From: Murimonas intestini
Lineage (GTDB): Bacteria; Bacillota; Clostridia; Lachnospirales; Lachnospiraceae
NCBI GenBank assembly: GCA_003148945.1
Contig: QGGY01000002.1
Location: 1 to 64,000 of the forward strand
DNA length: 64,000 nucleotides
Direction: 5' to 3'
Part shown: piece after piece, positions 1 to 7,025 of the stretch
How positions within the stretch are numbered: position 1 is the first letter of the stretch
How the letters are laid out: each line of letters opens with the position of its first letter
Program-made: the position numbers and the translations under genes
Notes under the pieces: generated by a model
Databases searched by the model: none
Told to the model about the DNA's origin: nothing
The model's input: only the letters and a program-made list of their open reading frames with translations

Positions 1-94
1 GATATTTCTGGTCGATGCCTGCTGTCTTTGCGACCTCCAGGATCGGCTGCATTTCGGTTTCCTGTGCAATTTCGATGTCTGATTTGTAACCCAT
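1..94 (-). CDS. fhs: formate--tetrahydrofolate ligase, N-terminal fragment cut by window edge
   Basis: Only the first 31 codons are inside the window. They read MGYKSDIEIAQE and continue with a Gln-Pro-Ile-Leu-Glu-Val-Ala stretch, the typical start of clostridial formate--THF ligase (10-formyl-THF synthetase). That cytosolic enzyme makes 10-formyl-THF from formate, THF and ATP for purine synthesis and the methyl branch of the Wood-Ljungdahl pathway. The ATG is preceded by AAAGGAG. The THF riboswitch about 130 nt upstream on the same strand independently supports the call. The ATP-binding P-loop lies outside the window and cannot be checked. Confidence 0.85.
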   Translation of the reverse strand, partial: MGYKSDIEIAQETEMQPILEVAKTAGIDQKY

Positions 95-221
95 AATATA
101 AAATCTCCTTTCATTAAAACCGCTTGTGCGGCAGTTAACATTTATACACACGTCCTGATTTTGGGTAAAAAAATACCACGTAAAAAAGGACAGGCTGTAT
201 CTTACCAATGTACTTTTACGC

Positions 222-313
222 AGTAGCGGAAGCGATACCATAACGCGGAAAATCCTTCGTTCACAGGAAGCCTCCCCCTCCGGTGACACTTTACGTATGA
301 TATCTACTCTACT
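222..313 (-). promoter_or_regulatory. tetrahydrofolate (THF, folT-type) riboswitch upstream of fhs
   Basis: Read on the minus strand, the element has the conserved blocks of the THF riboswitch in order: AGAGTAGAT, CGTAAAGTG, AACGAAGG and finally GCTTCCGCTACT. The outer helix P1 is AGTAG (313-309) paired with CTACT (226-222). The class senses reduced folates and controls folate transport or C1 genes, so fhs is an expected target. I found no convincing intrinsic terminator between the element and the fhs start, so whether it acts on transcription or translation is open. Confidence 0.85.
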
Positions 314-450
314 TTTTGAAATTTTAATTTCATATAATATTAAATAAAAAAAGCAACACTCAGACTAAGATAAAGAATGCTGCCCAGACGGTCGACCAAC
401 CATATTATTTTGATTTCCCTGTGGTACTCCACAACTATCCGTCAGTAATC

Positions 451-497
451 AAAACCTCTCATATGATGTTTTAAATATACATCAAACGAGAGGTTTT
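451..497. repeat. perfect 10-bp inverted repeat with inner 6-bp arm, between ohyA and fhs leader
   Basis: AAAACCTCTC (451-460) pairs perfectly with GAGAGGTTTT (488-497); inside it TGATGT (464-469) pairs with ACATCA (479-484). No clear U-tract follows on either strand, although the ohyA transcript (minus) would run into it. It could be a weak terminator, a protein-binding palindrome or a processed 3' stem. The rest of 314-587 is AT-rich with a short direct repeat (TCAATAATTTA twice, 499-520) and no gene I can support. Confidence 0.5.
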
Positions 498-587
498 GTC
501 AATAATTTATCAATAATTTATTTGTACTTTTATAAATTCAAGTGCAATTTTTTTCTTCACTGTGCGGACATCTTCCCACGTCATCTT

Positions 588-2324
588 TTACCTGTAAGCT
601 GTCTTCAGCGCATCTTTTAGTACCTTTGGATTCTTCTTATACGGCGTCACAGGGCATATTTTCTTTCCCTTGTATCCCGTTAACGTGTATACTGCTATCC
701 TTGCTGCACGCACAGAATATTCTTCTGTAAAGACCATATCCTCAGGTATCTCCACAAACTGGCTGATCATTGCAAAATTAACAGAGCCTTCCGGCACGAC
801 CTTCGGCCTGTCGGACATCTTCCTGGGCTGGAACTGGGAATCGATATACGGCATCATGCATGGTATCACATTAATGACATCTTCCATGAGCTCATCCTTC
901 CTGTCTTCCCAGTGAAGGTGGTGCAGCAGCTCAGTCAGAAGCTCCTCGCCTGTACATTCCCTCATAGGCTTCTTCACATAATCTCCTGTCCTGTCTGTAT
1001 AAAGGCCATATCCCCAGAAGATCGTCGTATCTGCAGGCTGGTTTTTAAAGTGAGGCTGTGCTGCCACTACGATGCTCATCAGCCAGTTAGAGTCCTTAAA
1101 TGTCATAAGTGCGCCGCTTCCGGGTATGTTCCCCGTATAGGCCTCAATCATCTTCAGCAGCTTATTTCCTCTGCATGTCACGGTAAAGCTCTCCCAGTTA
1201 GTCTGGTCAGGATGCCCAAAGAACGGTTCCGGGCTGCCAAGTCCTGCTTTCTTAGCTGTGACTCTGGCCCAGAGCTCCCCTGAGATGGGTTTTTGGGCAT
1301 CAAATACAGGCGCTGTATGCATATCCCCAAGTGTCGCGCAGTCAGTCATGCAGCCGTTTGTCATGATACACAGATCCTCACGCTGCAGCCCGATCACCTC
1401 TTCCTCCCCATCTCTCTCAATATGGATGGCAGACGCGGTGACCCCGCTCTCATCTGCAAAATCAATATCCGTGACGGTTGCTCTGATACTGAAATCCACT
1501 CCCTGCTCTTCCAGCCATGTCTTCAGCGGAAGGATGACAGATTCATACTGGTTGTACGGAGTCCTTGTGACTCCCTCCAGGGTCTCGATCCTGGAAAATT
1601 CAAATATCATCCTCTCCATATATCTCTTAAATTCAAAAAGGCTGGACCATCTCTGGAATGCAAACGTAGTCTGCCACATATACCAGAAATTTGTGGTGAA
1701 GAAATGCATGCTGTCCCGGAACCAGTCCTCAATAGTCATGTCATCCAGTTTTTCTTCAGGAGTCAGCATTAATCTCCCAAGTGCCAGACGGTCCTCGTTG
1801 TTAAATCCCATGCTGCTCACATCAAGAATCTTCCCGTTTTTATCAATCAGGCGCCCCTGAGCATGCGTGGGATGAAGATGGTCAAAATTCAGGATCTCTT
1901 CTGTTACGCTTTTTCCCGGCATCTCCAGGGAAGGCACTGTAGAAAACAGCTCCCAGAAATTCTCATATGTCTCCTCATTCAGCATCCTTCCGCCTCTGCA
2001 TACAAACCCATTCACAGGGTCGCCTGCTCCGTCGTTGCTGCCTCCCAATATATGCATTCCTTCCAGAATGTGGATCCTGCTGCCTTCCATTTTGCAGTCT
2101 CTTATGAGATATGCCGCTCCTGCAAGAGAAGCCAGACCGCCTCCCACAAAATATGCCTGGCCTTTATTTACTGCTTCAGAAGAAAACTCCGTCTTTTCTT
2201 CAGCATCACTGTCTGACTTCTGTTCTTCCTGTCCCTGCATATATTTTTTTGTGAACATCACTGCCGCCGCTCCTGCTCCGGCAAGCACGCCTGCTTTAAG
2301 TAATCTGTGTGTTTTCTTAGCCAT
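588..2324 (-). CDS. ohyA: oleate hydratase (FAD-dependent, MCRA family)
   Basis: Hydrates the cis-9 double bond of oleate/linoleate to 10-hydroxy fatty acids, a detoxification reaction common in gut bacteria. The 578-aa length fits the family. The FAD Rossmann motif is at about residues 58-74 (YFVGGGLASLAGAAYL), followed by GGSNDGAGDP and RGGRMLNEETYENFW, which are hallmark MCRA motifs. Start: ATG with AAGGGG eight bases upstream. Unusual: about 55 residues precede the FAD fold, with a hydrophobic, Ala/Gly-rich stretch at 8-25 resembling a signal anchor or amphipathic membrane-binding helix. It is monocistronic, with its own promoter (2388-2415) and a palindrome further upstream. I am confident of the family; substrate range is not visible. 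Confidence 0.93.
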   Translation of the reverse strand: MAKKTHRLLKAGVLAGAGAAAVMFTKKYMQGQEEQKSDSDAEEKTEFSSEAVNKGQAYFVGGGLASLAGAAYLIRDCKMEGSRIHILEGMHILGGSNDGAGDPVNGFVCRGGRMLNEETYENFWELFSTVPSLEMPGKSVTEEILNFDHLHPTHAQGRLIDKNGKILDVSSMGFNNEDRLALGRLMLTPEEKLDDMTIEDWFRDSMHFFTTNFWYMWQTTFAFQRWSSLFEFKRYMERMIFEFSRIETLEGVTRTPYNQYESVILPLKTWLEEQGVDFSIRATVTDIDFADESGVTASAIHIERDGEEEVIGLQREDLCIMTNGCMTDCATLGDMHTAPVFDAQKPISGELWARVTAKKAGLGSPEPFFGHPDQTNWESFTVTCRGNKLLKMIEAYTGNIPGSGALMTFKDSNWLMSIVVAAQPHFKNQPADTTIFWGYGLYTDRTGDYVKKPMRECTGEELLTELLHHLHWEDRKDELMEDVINVIPCMMPYIDSQFQPRKMSDRPKVVPEGSVNFAMISQFVEIPEDMVFTEEYSVRAARIAVYTLTGYKGKKICPVTPYKKNPKVLKDALKTAYR

Positions 2325-2387
2325 ATTATTACCCCTTTTCCGCTTGTATCATTTAAAGTTCCAACTGCTTTGTTAACTGATACCTGT

Positions 2388-2415
2388 ACTATAACATAGC
2401 CTTTTTTATTTGTAA
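2388..2415 (-). promoter_or_regulatory. sigma-A-type promoter for ohyA
   Basis: Minus strand: TTACAA (2415-2410), 16-bp spacer, TATAGT (2393-2388), about 65 nt upstream of the ohyA ATG. One or two mismatches per hexamer. Confidence 0.5.
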
Positions 2416-2433
2416 TTATACAAAAAATCCATC

Positions 2434-2481
2434 CTGTCAGAAATCCAGACACACAAGGCAGATTGTCGGGATTTCTGACAG
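2434..2481. promoter_or_regulatory. 13-bp perfect inverted repeat upstream of the ohyA promoter
   Basis: CTGTCAGAAATCC (2434-2446) is repeated as the exact reverse complement at 2469-2481 with a 22-bp centre. It sits 19 bp beyond the -35 box of ohyA and just past the tRNA-Leu terminator. Either an operator for a fatty-acid-responsive regulator or a second terminator stem; no U-run supports the latter. Confidence 0.45.
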
Positions 2482-2514
2482 ATTCCTCCATCTGTCTAAT
2501 TTCCGGCACAGGGC

Positions 2515-2577
2515 AAAAAAATAACCCCTGGATCAAATCTCCCGCAGTCAGGCTGCAGGGCATTTAACTCAGGGGTT
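2515..2577 (-). terminator. rho-independent terminator of tRNA-Leu
   Basis: On the minus strand AACCCCTG (2577-2570) pairs with CAGGGGTT (2530-2523), followed by a U-tract (2521-2515). The loop contains a smaller internal stem. Confidence 0.65.
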
Positions 2578-2583
2578 TTGTAA

Positions 2584-2663
<80 letters not shown>

Positions 2664-2712
2664 TCATCTGCCGCAGACGCTTCTTTACATCTGCGGCATT
2701 TCACGTTTACTA

Positions 2713-2741
2713 AGTATATCTGAAACTTGCGCTTCTGTCAA
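2713..2741 (-). promoter_or_regulatory. promoter of tRNA-Leu
   Basis: TTGACA (2741-2736), 17-bp spacer, TATACT (2718-2713) on the minus strand, about 50 bp upstream of the mature tRNA 5' end. Near consensus. Confidence 0.8.
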
Positions 2742-2751
2742 GTATCTGGTT

Positions 2752-2812
2752 GTTACTGTTCACTTCATGACCAGTAACACACCTCGTGGAATGGTGGCGT
2801 ATGAACAGTAGC
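2752..2812. repeat. short (61-bp) copy of the dispersed palindromic element
   Basis: Ends are GTTACTGTTCAC (2752-2763) and TGAACAGTAGC (2802-2812). Read on the minus strand it matches the outer left 33 bp and outer right 33 bp of the full element at 56902-57045, with the central hairpin region deleted. It lies between tRNA-Leu and the antiporter stop. Confidence 0.75.
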
Positions 2813-2861
2813 ATCTGGTTTACTAATCGCTATCCACTCTGCGGCAGCGCGGCAGTAACCT

Positions 2862-4136
2862 TTACTTGTCTTCTCTGTCCTCTCTGTCCTGGATCCTTGA
2901 AAGCTGCTCGAAGCCTTCTGACAGGCCCTCACCGGCAGGCATGGGCATAGCTGGCCCTCTCTTAAATACCGGCTTGAGCAGGATCGGGGTGATGATCGTC
3001 GTAATGATGACAACGAGCACAACAGGCCCCAGGAAATTTGTCCCCAGCAGTCCGACCTCGGTTCCCTTGCTGGCCACGATCAGGGCAACCTCACCACGGG
3101 AGATCATCCCCACACCTATCCTCAGAGACTGGTAATTTTTATATCCGCACATCTTTGCTCCCAGTCCGCAGCCCACGATCTTAGTGAGCAGAGCCACCAC
3201 CACCAGTACTGCTGCAAACAGAACGATCGTAGGTGTCATAGCCGGAAGCTCTACCTTCAGTCCGATGCTTGCAAAGAATACAGGTGACAGATACATATAT
3301 GACAGTGTATCAAACCTGGAGGCCAGGTATTTCGTCCTCTGTGTACTTGACACAATAAGTCCTGCTATAAACGCTCCGGTAATATCAGCCACGCCGAAAA
3401 ATACTTCAGCCACGTATGACATCAGCAGGCAGAGCACAAAGGCGATGATCACATGGCGCTGCAGTCCTCTCTCTGCCTTCTCGCTCCATTTCTTATACAG
3501 CTTATGGAACAGTACCCCGATCACGCCTGCAAATACGAAGAACGCCACGATCTTCAAAAGGACTACTGCCACATTTACAGATGCGTCTGCCATGCTTGTG
3601 ATGATAGTAAGTCCTATAATTCCAAGGATATCATCAATGATGGCAGCCCCTAATATAGCATTGCCTGAACGTGTCTTCAGCTTGCCGATCTCTTTTAGAG
3701 TCTCTACAGTGATGCTGACTGATGTGGCTGTAAGGATGATACCGATAAATACATTCTGCAGGAAAGCGCTGCAGGCAGCATCTGAATCGATCATCCCCGG
3801 GCGGTTAAAGAAATATGCCACACCGAAGCCTCCGGCCAGAGGCACAAGCACACCGATGAGCGCGATCACAAACGATGCCTTTCCGCTCTTCTTTAACTCC
3901 TGAATATCAGTTTCCAGCCCGGCGCAGAACATGAGGACGATAACGCCCACCTCTGCTGTTTTATGTATAAATTCCGTTTCCGTGAGGATGTCCAGCACAG
4001 CCGGCCCCAGAAGAAGCCCGGCCAGCAGCGCACCCACCACCTGCGGCATCTTCACCTTCCGCGTCAAAAGTCCCAGAACCTTCGTGCTTAACAGGATAAT
4101 TGCCAGATTCAATAAATAATGATACGATGTATCCAT
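2862..4136 (-). CDS. CPA2-family cation:proton antiporter (KefB/NapA-like membrane domain)
   Basis: A 424-aa polytopic membrane protein with roughly 12 hydrophobic segments. The N-terminus carries the CPA2 signature region (MPQVVGALLAGLLLGP) and an acidic residue run (GAAIIDDILGI) that corresponds to the DD/ND ion-binding helix of CPA2 carriers. It exchanges Na+ or K+ for H+ across the membrane. It has no C-terminal TrkA-N/C nucleotide-binding domain; the tail is short and very hydrophilic (repeated Asp/Arg/Glu). Start: ATG preceded by AAGGAG. It is a single gene between tRNA-Leu and a divergent small gene. The ion cannot be told from sequence. Confidence 0.85.
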   Translation of the reverse strand: MDTSYHYLLNLAIILLSTKVLGLLTRKVKMPQVVGALLAGLLLGPAVLDILTETEFIHKTAEVGVIVLMFCAGLETDIQELKKSGKASFVIALIGVLVPLAGGFGVAYFFNRPGMIDSDAACSAFLQNVFIGIILTATSVSITVETLKEIGKLKTRSGNAILGAAIIDDILGIIGLTIITSMADASVNVAVVLLKIVAFFVFAGVIGVLFHKLYKKWSEKAERGLQRHVIIAFVLCLLMSYVAEVFFGVADITGAFIAGLIVSSTQRTKYLASRFDTLSYMYLSPVFFASIGLKVELPAMTPTIVLFAAVLVVVALLTKIVGCGLGAKMCGYKNYQSLRIGVGMISRGEVALIVASKGTEVGLLGTNFLGPVVLVVIITTIITPILLKPVFKRGPAMPMPAGEGLSEGFEQLSRIQDREDREDK

Positions 4137-4399
4137 GCTCCCACTCCTTCTTGTCCCCGCTTGTTTTTACGGGTTTTGTGTTGTTTCTATGCTGTTTTTG
4201 TGTTGTTTTGTGTTGGCATTTTACATTTACCGATATGATTATACACCTTATTTATAAAAAATCCAGTATTTTTTTCTGTAATCTTAATAATTATGAAATT
4301 GTCACGTATTCCCCCGGACACCCTGATTAACCATTATGCATCATACAATTCTGACTTGCCAGGTACTTATACCTGTTTTCTATTACGGTAAATTTTACA

Positions 4400-4441
4400 G
4401 TTACTATTCACACGCCAATGTCCCGGGAGGTGTTTTCGTGC
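4400..4441. repeat. partial (left-end) copy of the dispersed palindromic element
   Basis: GTTACTATTCACACGCCA followed by a CCCGGGAGGTGTTTTCGTGC segment matches the left 42 bp of the 56902 element with several substitutions; the right end is missing. It is the only structure I see in the otherwise AT-rich gap 4137-4484. Confidence 0.55.
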
Positions 4442-4484
4442 GTACTTTACACTTTTCTTTATAAAGTTATATGATTTTATATGC

Positions 4485-4512
4485 TTGTATTTAATAACAT
4501 ATATGCTATAAT
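4485..4512 (+). promoter_or_regulatory. promoter of the small gene at 4539
   Basis: TTGTAT (4485-4490), 16-bp spacer, TATAAT (4507-4512), leaving a leader of about 20 nt before the ATG. Confidence 0.65.
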
Positions 4513-4538
4513 TATTATATCTTATGGGAGGTATTTAT

Positions 4539-4769
4539 ATGGCAGATGAAAAACTTGATCTAATTTTGGACGAGTTAAAATCAATTAATCCCAGATTGGA
4601 AATGTTAGAATTAAAGCATGATTTCACTCATAAAAAACTTGATAATATGACTCTTGACATTAAAGTTTCCGAACGTTCCATTAAAAAGGATATTAAGCTT
4701 TTGCAGGATGCACAAGATACCTTGGTAGAGGTGCTTGAGCAGAATGGTATTTTACCTAAAATCAAATAG
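4539..4769 (+). CDS. small coiled-coil protein of unknown function (76 aa)
   Basis: Starts MADEKLDLILDELKS and is predicted helical almost throughout. Spaced Leu/Ile residues with many Lys/Glu/Asp give a heptad-like pattern (LDLIL, LEMLELKH, LLQDAQDTLVEVL), suggesting a homo-oligomeric coiled coil. The in-frame ATG at 4524 overlaps the ribosome site; GGGAGG at 4526-4531 lies eight bases before the ATG at 4539, so the latter is the start. It has its own promoter and a strong terminator, so it is a one-gene unit. It is more AT-rich than its neighbours. I do not recognise the family; similar small helical proteins are common in Clostridia and in mobile elements, but no mobility gene is nearby. 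Confidence 0.7.
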   Translation: MADEKLDLILDELKSINPRLEMLELKHDFTHKKLDNMTLDIKVSERSIKKDIKLLQDAQDTLVEVLEQNGILPKIK

Positions 4770-4781
4770 TAATAAATTCAA

Positions 4782-4814
4782 AATAGTTTCTGGATTATAC
4801 CAGGAACTATTTTT
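4782..4814 (+). terminator. rho-independent terminator of the 76-aa gene
   Basis: AATAGTTTCTGG (4782-4793) pairs with CCAGGAACTATT (4800-4811) with one G-U pair, followed by TTT; 12 nt after the stop codon. Confidence 0.8.
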
Positions 4815-4850
4815 CAAATATAGGTAACTTGATCGTCTTTCACCGGGCAA

Positions 4851-4982
4851 GAACAAAAGTGCGCTTTGCGCACCCCGCGGGCCTATATTTTGTATAGCGC
4901 AGCTTTTGTTCCGCGCGCGCAGCTGCGCATCCCCCGGAGGGTTTTTATTCTATAGGAAACGAAGTTTCCTATAGAATAAAAA
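4851..4982. repeat. composite palindromic intergenic element (second dispersed family)
   Basis: Contains an outer imperfect inverted repeat (GAACAAAAGTGCGC near 4851 against GCGCAGCTTTTGTTC near 4897), a self-complementary GCGCAGCTGCGC (4917-4928) followed by CCGGAGGG (4934-4941), and a perfect 19-bp hairpin 4942-4960/4964-4982 with a GAA loop. The GCGCAGCTGCGC...CCGGAGGG module recurs at 16673-16698, and a similar hairpin sits at 22590-22649. The 19-bp hairpin starts and ends in T5/A5 and could terminate transcription in both directions. Confidence 0.6.
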
Positions 4983-5000
4983 AACGCCCGCAAGGGGCGT
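4978..5000 (-). terminator. terminator of the six-tRNA operon
   Basis: Minus strand: ACGCCC (5000-4995) loop CTTG.. GGGCGT (4989-4984) followed by seven U (4984-4978), 12 nt after tRNA-Lys. Short but GC-rich stem with a good U-tract. Confidence 0.7.
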
Positions 5001-5011
5001 AAATGCTGTAA

Positions 5012-5084
5012 TGAGACATCGGGGATTCGAACCCCGGACAACTTGATTAAAAGTCAAGTGCTCTACCGACTGAGCTAATATCCC
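5012..5084 (-). tRNA. tRNA-Lys (UUU)
   Basis: Acceptor GGGAUAU/AUGUCUC with G-U pairs, discriminator A, anticodon stem ACUUGA/UCAAGU enclosing UUU, T-loop GGUUCGAAUCC. Last gene of the tRNA operon. Confidence 0.93.
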
Positions 5085-5159
5085 ATGCCTTACTATATTT
5101 TGTACTGAAGCCTTACAGAATATTCATCACTTTTCGCTCCAGTTCGGCAGATCGCCAAG

Positions 5160-5231
5160 CTGGGCTAGCTGGATTCGAACCAGCGAGTGCAGCAGTCAAA
5201 GTGCTGTGCCTTACCGCTTGGCGATAGCCCA
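5160..5231 (-). tRNA. tRNA-Gln (UUG)
   Basis: Begins with U (UGGGCUA/UAGCCCA) and has discriminator G, both typical of tRNA-Gln. Anticodon stem CAGCA/UGCUG, loop CUUUGAC, anticodon UUG. Confidence 0.93.
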
Positions 5232-5235
5232 AAAG

Positions 5236-5310
5236 GGTGGATAAAGGGATTCGAACCCTTGGCCTCCAGAGCCACAATCTGGCGCGCTAACCAACTGCGC
5301 TATACCCACC
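5236..5310 (-). tRNA. tRNA-His (GUG)
   Basis: Anticodon stem CCAGA/UCUGG, loop UUGUGGC, anticodon GUG. The encoded extra G(-1) at 5310 faces C73 at 5236, the identity element of tRNA-His. Confidence 0.93.
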
Positions 5311-5352
5311 ATATTCAATTTGTTTTCCTTATATATGTCATATAAAGAAAAA

Positions 5353-5426
<74 letters not shown>

Positions 5427-5429
5427 AAG

Positions 5430-5500
5430 AGCGGGTGATGGGAATCGAACCCACGTATCCAGCTTGGAAGGCTGGTGTTCTACCATTGAACTACACCCGC
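5430..5500 (-). tRNA. tRNA-Gly (UCC)
   Basis: Acceptor GCGGGUG/CACCCGC, discriminator U, anticodon stem CCAGC/GCUGG with loop CUUCCAA, anticodon UCC. Confidence 0.93.
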
Positions 5501-5528
5501 AAATCAACAGACAAATTTCAGTAAAAAA

Positions 5529-5603
5529 TCGGGGTGACAGGATTCGAACCTGCGACCTCCTGGTCCCAAACCAGGCGCTCTAGCCAAGCTGAGCCACACC
5601 CCG
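5529..5603 (-). tRNA. tRNA-Pro (UGG)
   Basis: Acceptor CGGGGUG/CACCCCG, discriminator A, anticodon stem CCUGG/CCAGG with loop UUUGGGA, anticodon UGG. First gene of the operon Pro-Gly-Arg-His-Gln-Lys. Confidence 0.93.
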
Positions 5604-5642
5604 TTTTTATTTGTCCTGCGCCTCATCCGTGACGCAAGACAT

Positions 5643-5671
5643 ATTATATTATAGCCTTTTAAGATTGTCAA
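5643..5671 (-). promoter_or_regulatory. consensus promoter of the six-tRNA operon
   Basis: Minus strand TTGACA (5671-5666), exactly 17 bp, TATAAT (5648-5643): both hexamers match consensus, as expected for a strong stable-RNA promoter. It is 40 bp upstream of tRNA-Pro. Confidence 0.9.
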
Positions 5672-5723
5672 CAAGTTTTTTCAATTTTTTGCAATTTTTT
5701 TTAACTGCGTATTTAATTCCTGT

Positions 5724-6206
5724 TCATCCCAGATAATTCACGGTAAAATGAGCTTCCCCGTCCCTGTCCACATCCATGATGATATAGCTGGGCTTGTGGC
5801 CCTCCTGGCGGGGATAAGAAAGACTCCCTGGGTTTAAAATGGTGATGCCGCCGTCCTTCTCCAGGTACGGCTTATGAGTATGGCCAAACATTACGATGTC
5901 GATTCCTCTGGTGACAGCCTGTCTCTTTATCTCCTGCATATCCAATGATACATAATAATAATGCCCGTGGGTGATCATGACCCTGTACTTCCCGATCATG
6001 AATTCCTCTTCTCTTGGCAGGTCACAAAAAAAGTCATTGTTCCCGCTTACAATGTTCACAGGGCACTCTGCTATCTGTCTGATATAATCCTCACTTCCCT
6101 CGGCATCACCCAGATGGATCAGCCGGTCTATAGGGCTTACCTTATTAATGACCGTAACTAAATTTGCATCATGGCGGTGAGTATCACTGACAATCAGAAT
6201 CTTCAT
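5724..6206 (-). CDS. YfcE/MJ0936-type metallophosphoesterase
   Basis: A 160-aa calcineurin-like phosphoesterase of the small YfcE class, which hydrolyses phosphodiesters with a two-metal centre. The metal ligand motifs are in order: SDTHRH, HLGDAEG, GNND, THGHYY, GHTH. Start: the ATG at 6206 has AAGGAG eight bases upstream; a GTG three codons earlier lies inside that ribosome site. It overlaps the tail of the upstream dITP diphosphatase gene by nothing but follows within six bases, so the two are co-translated, a pairing (rdgB-yfcE) common in Clostridia. The physiological substrate is unknown. A second YfcE paralogue is at 9556. Confidence 0.88.
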   Translation of the reverse strand: MKILIVSDTHRHDANLVTVINKVSPIDRLIHLGDAEGSEDYIRQIAECPVNIVSGNNDFFCDLPREEEFMIGKYRVMITHGHYYYVSLDMQEIKRQAVTRGIDIVMFGHTHKPYLEKDGGITILNPGSLSYPRQEGHKPSYIIMDVDRDGEAHFTVNYLG

Positions 6207-6211
6207 CTGTC

Positions 6212-6826
6212 TCACTCCTTTGGCATTCTGGCTTTTAAAAGCTCTTTCATAGACCTCAGGGCTTTGCCTCTGTGGCTCAGTTCATTTTTCTTATCAGAAG
6301 GGAGCTCTGCGGAAGTACAGCCGTATTCAGGAAGATAAAAGATAGGGTCATAGCCGAAACCGTTTTCTCCCTTTATCTCATAGCCGATGATTCCCTCCAT
6401 GGCCGCCGTGGTGCACAGCATCTCACCGTCAGGCAGGGCCGCTGCAATGGCACACACAAAACGCGCTGTCCTCTTTTCATCCGGCACTCCTTCCAGGCGT
6501 CCTATCAGATTATTATTCTTGATATCATATGATGTGTCCTCACCCATATACCTTGCTGAATAGATGCCTGGTTCCTTATTCAGCCAGTCTATCTCCAGAC
6601 CTGAATCATCCGCCAGCACAATATCATCCGTACCTTCCAGCAGGCTTCTTACAGCTGCCGCCTTGATCCTGGCATTCTCTTCAAAGCTGTTCCCGTCTTC
6701 TATGATGTCAGCTGTTACTCCTGCCTCCTTCATGGAAAGCACAGGCACATTCAAGTCTTCTAAAATCATTTTTATTTCTCTCATCTTGCCGGCATTGCCC
6801 GTAGCAAAAATTATCCTTCTGCCCAT
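6212..6826 (-). CDS. rdgB: XTP/dITP diphosphatase (RdgB/HAM1)
   Basis: Cleans the nucleotide pool by hydrolysing dITP, ITP and XTP to monophosphates. The N-terminal ATGNAGKMREI, the central LADDSGLEID and C-terminal GFGYDPIF and SHRGKALR are the HAM1 signature motifs. The start at 6826 gives 204 aa beginning MGRRIIFATGN, the usual family length; an in-frame ATG at 6877 would add 17 residues not seen in the family and has no ribosome site. AAGGAG lies 12 bases before 6826, slightly long. In an operon with the following phosphoesterase. Confidence 0.92.
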   Translation of the reverse strand: MGRRIIFATGNAGKMREIKMILEDLNVPVLSMKEAGVTADIIEDGNSFEENARIKAAAVRSLLEGTDDIVLADDSGLEIDWLNKEPGIYSARYMGEDTSYDIKNNNLIGRLEGVPDEKRTARFVCAIAAALPDGEMLCTTAAMEGIIGYEIKGENGFGYDPIFYLPEYGCTSAELPSDKKNELSHRGKALRSMKELLKARMPKE

Positions 6827-6957
6827 TACTGCTTCTATCTCCTTCTTCAGTTCCTTATAATGCGTCAATATCCGCATATTTTTACATATATTTCCAACTA
6901 GTATAGCATACCATCACGCCTGCGTAAATATTTTCCGGTACAATTATTAAGCTCTAA

Positions 6958-7021
6958 GTTACAGTTCGGCCGTCTGACATGTAACTACGCTCCGCAAAAC
7001 AGCGGAAGGCTGAACGGTTAC
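6958..7021. repeat. degenerate copy of the dispersed palindromic element (tentative)
   Basis: Imperfect ends GTTACAGTTC (6958-6967) and GAACGGTTAC (7012-7021) flank a segment that, on the minus strand, contains GCGGAGCGTAGTTAC, similar to GCGGAGCGTGTTAC of the full element. The match is partial, so this may be coincidence. The remainder of 6827-7025 shows nothing else. Confidence 0.35.
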
Positions 7022-7025
7022 CGCT

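Noticed and set aside
670-2376. Several long open frames on the plus strand antisense to oleate hydratase
   Set aside because: No ribosome sites, no recognisable protein, and the minus-strand frame has a full conserved enzyme with proper motifs.
2258-2563. 101-aa minus-strand frame overlapping the start of oleate hydratase
   Set aside because: It runs through the palindrome and promoter region and overlaps the terminator of tRNA-Leu; no ribosome site.
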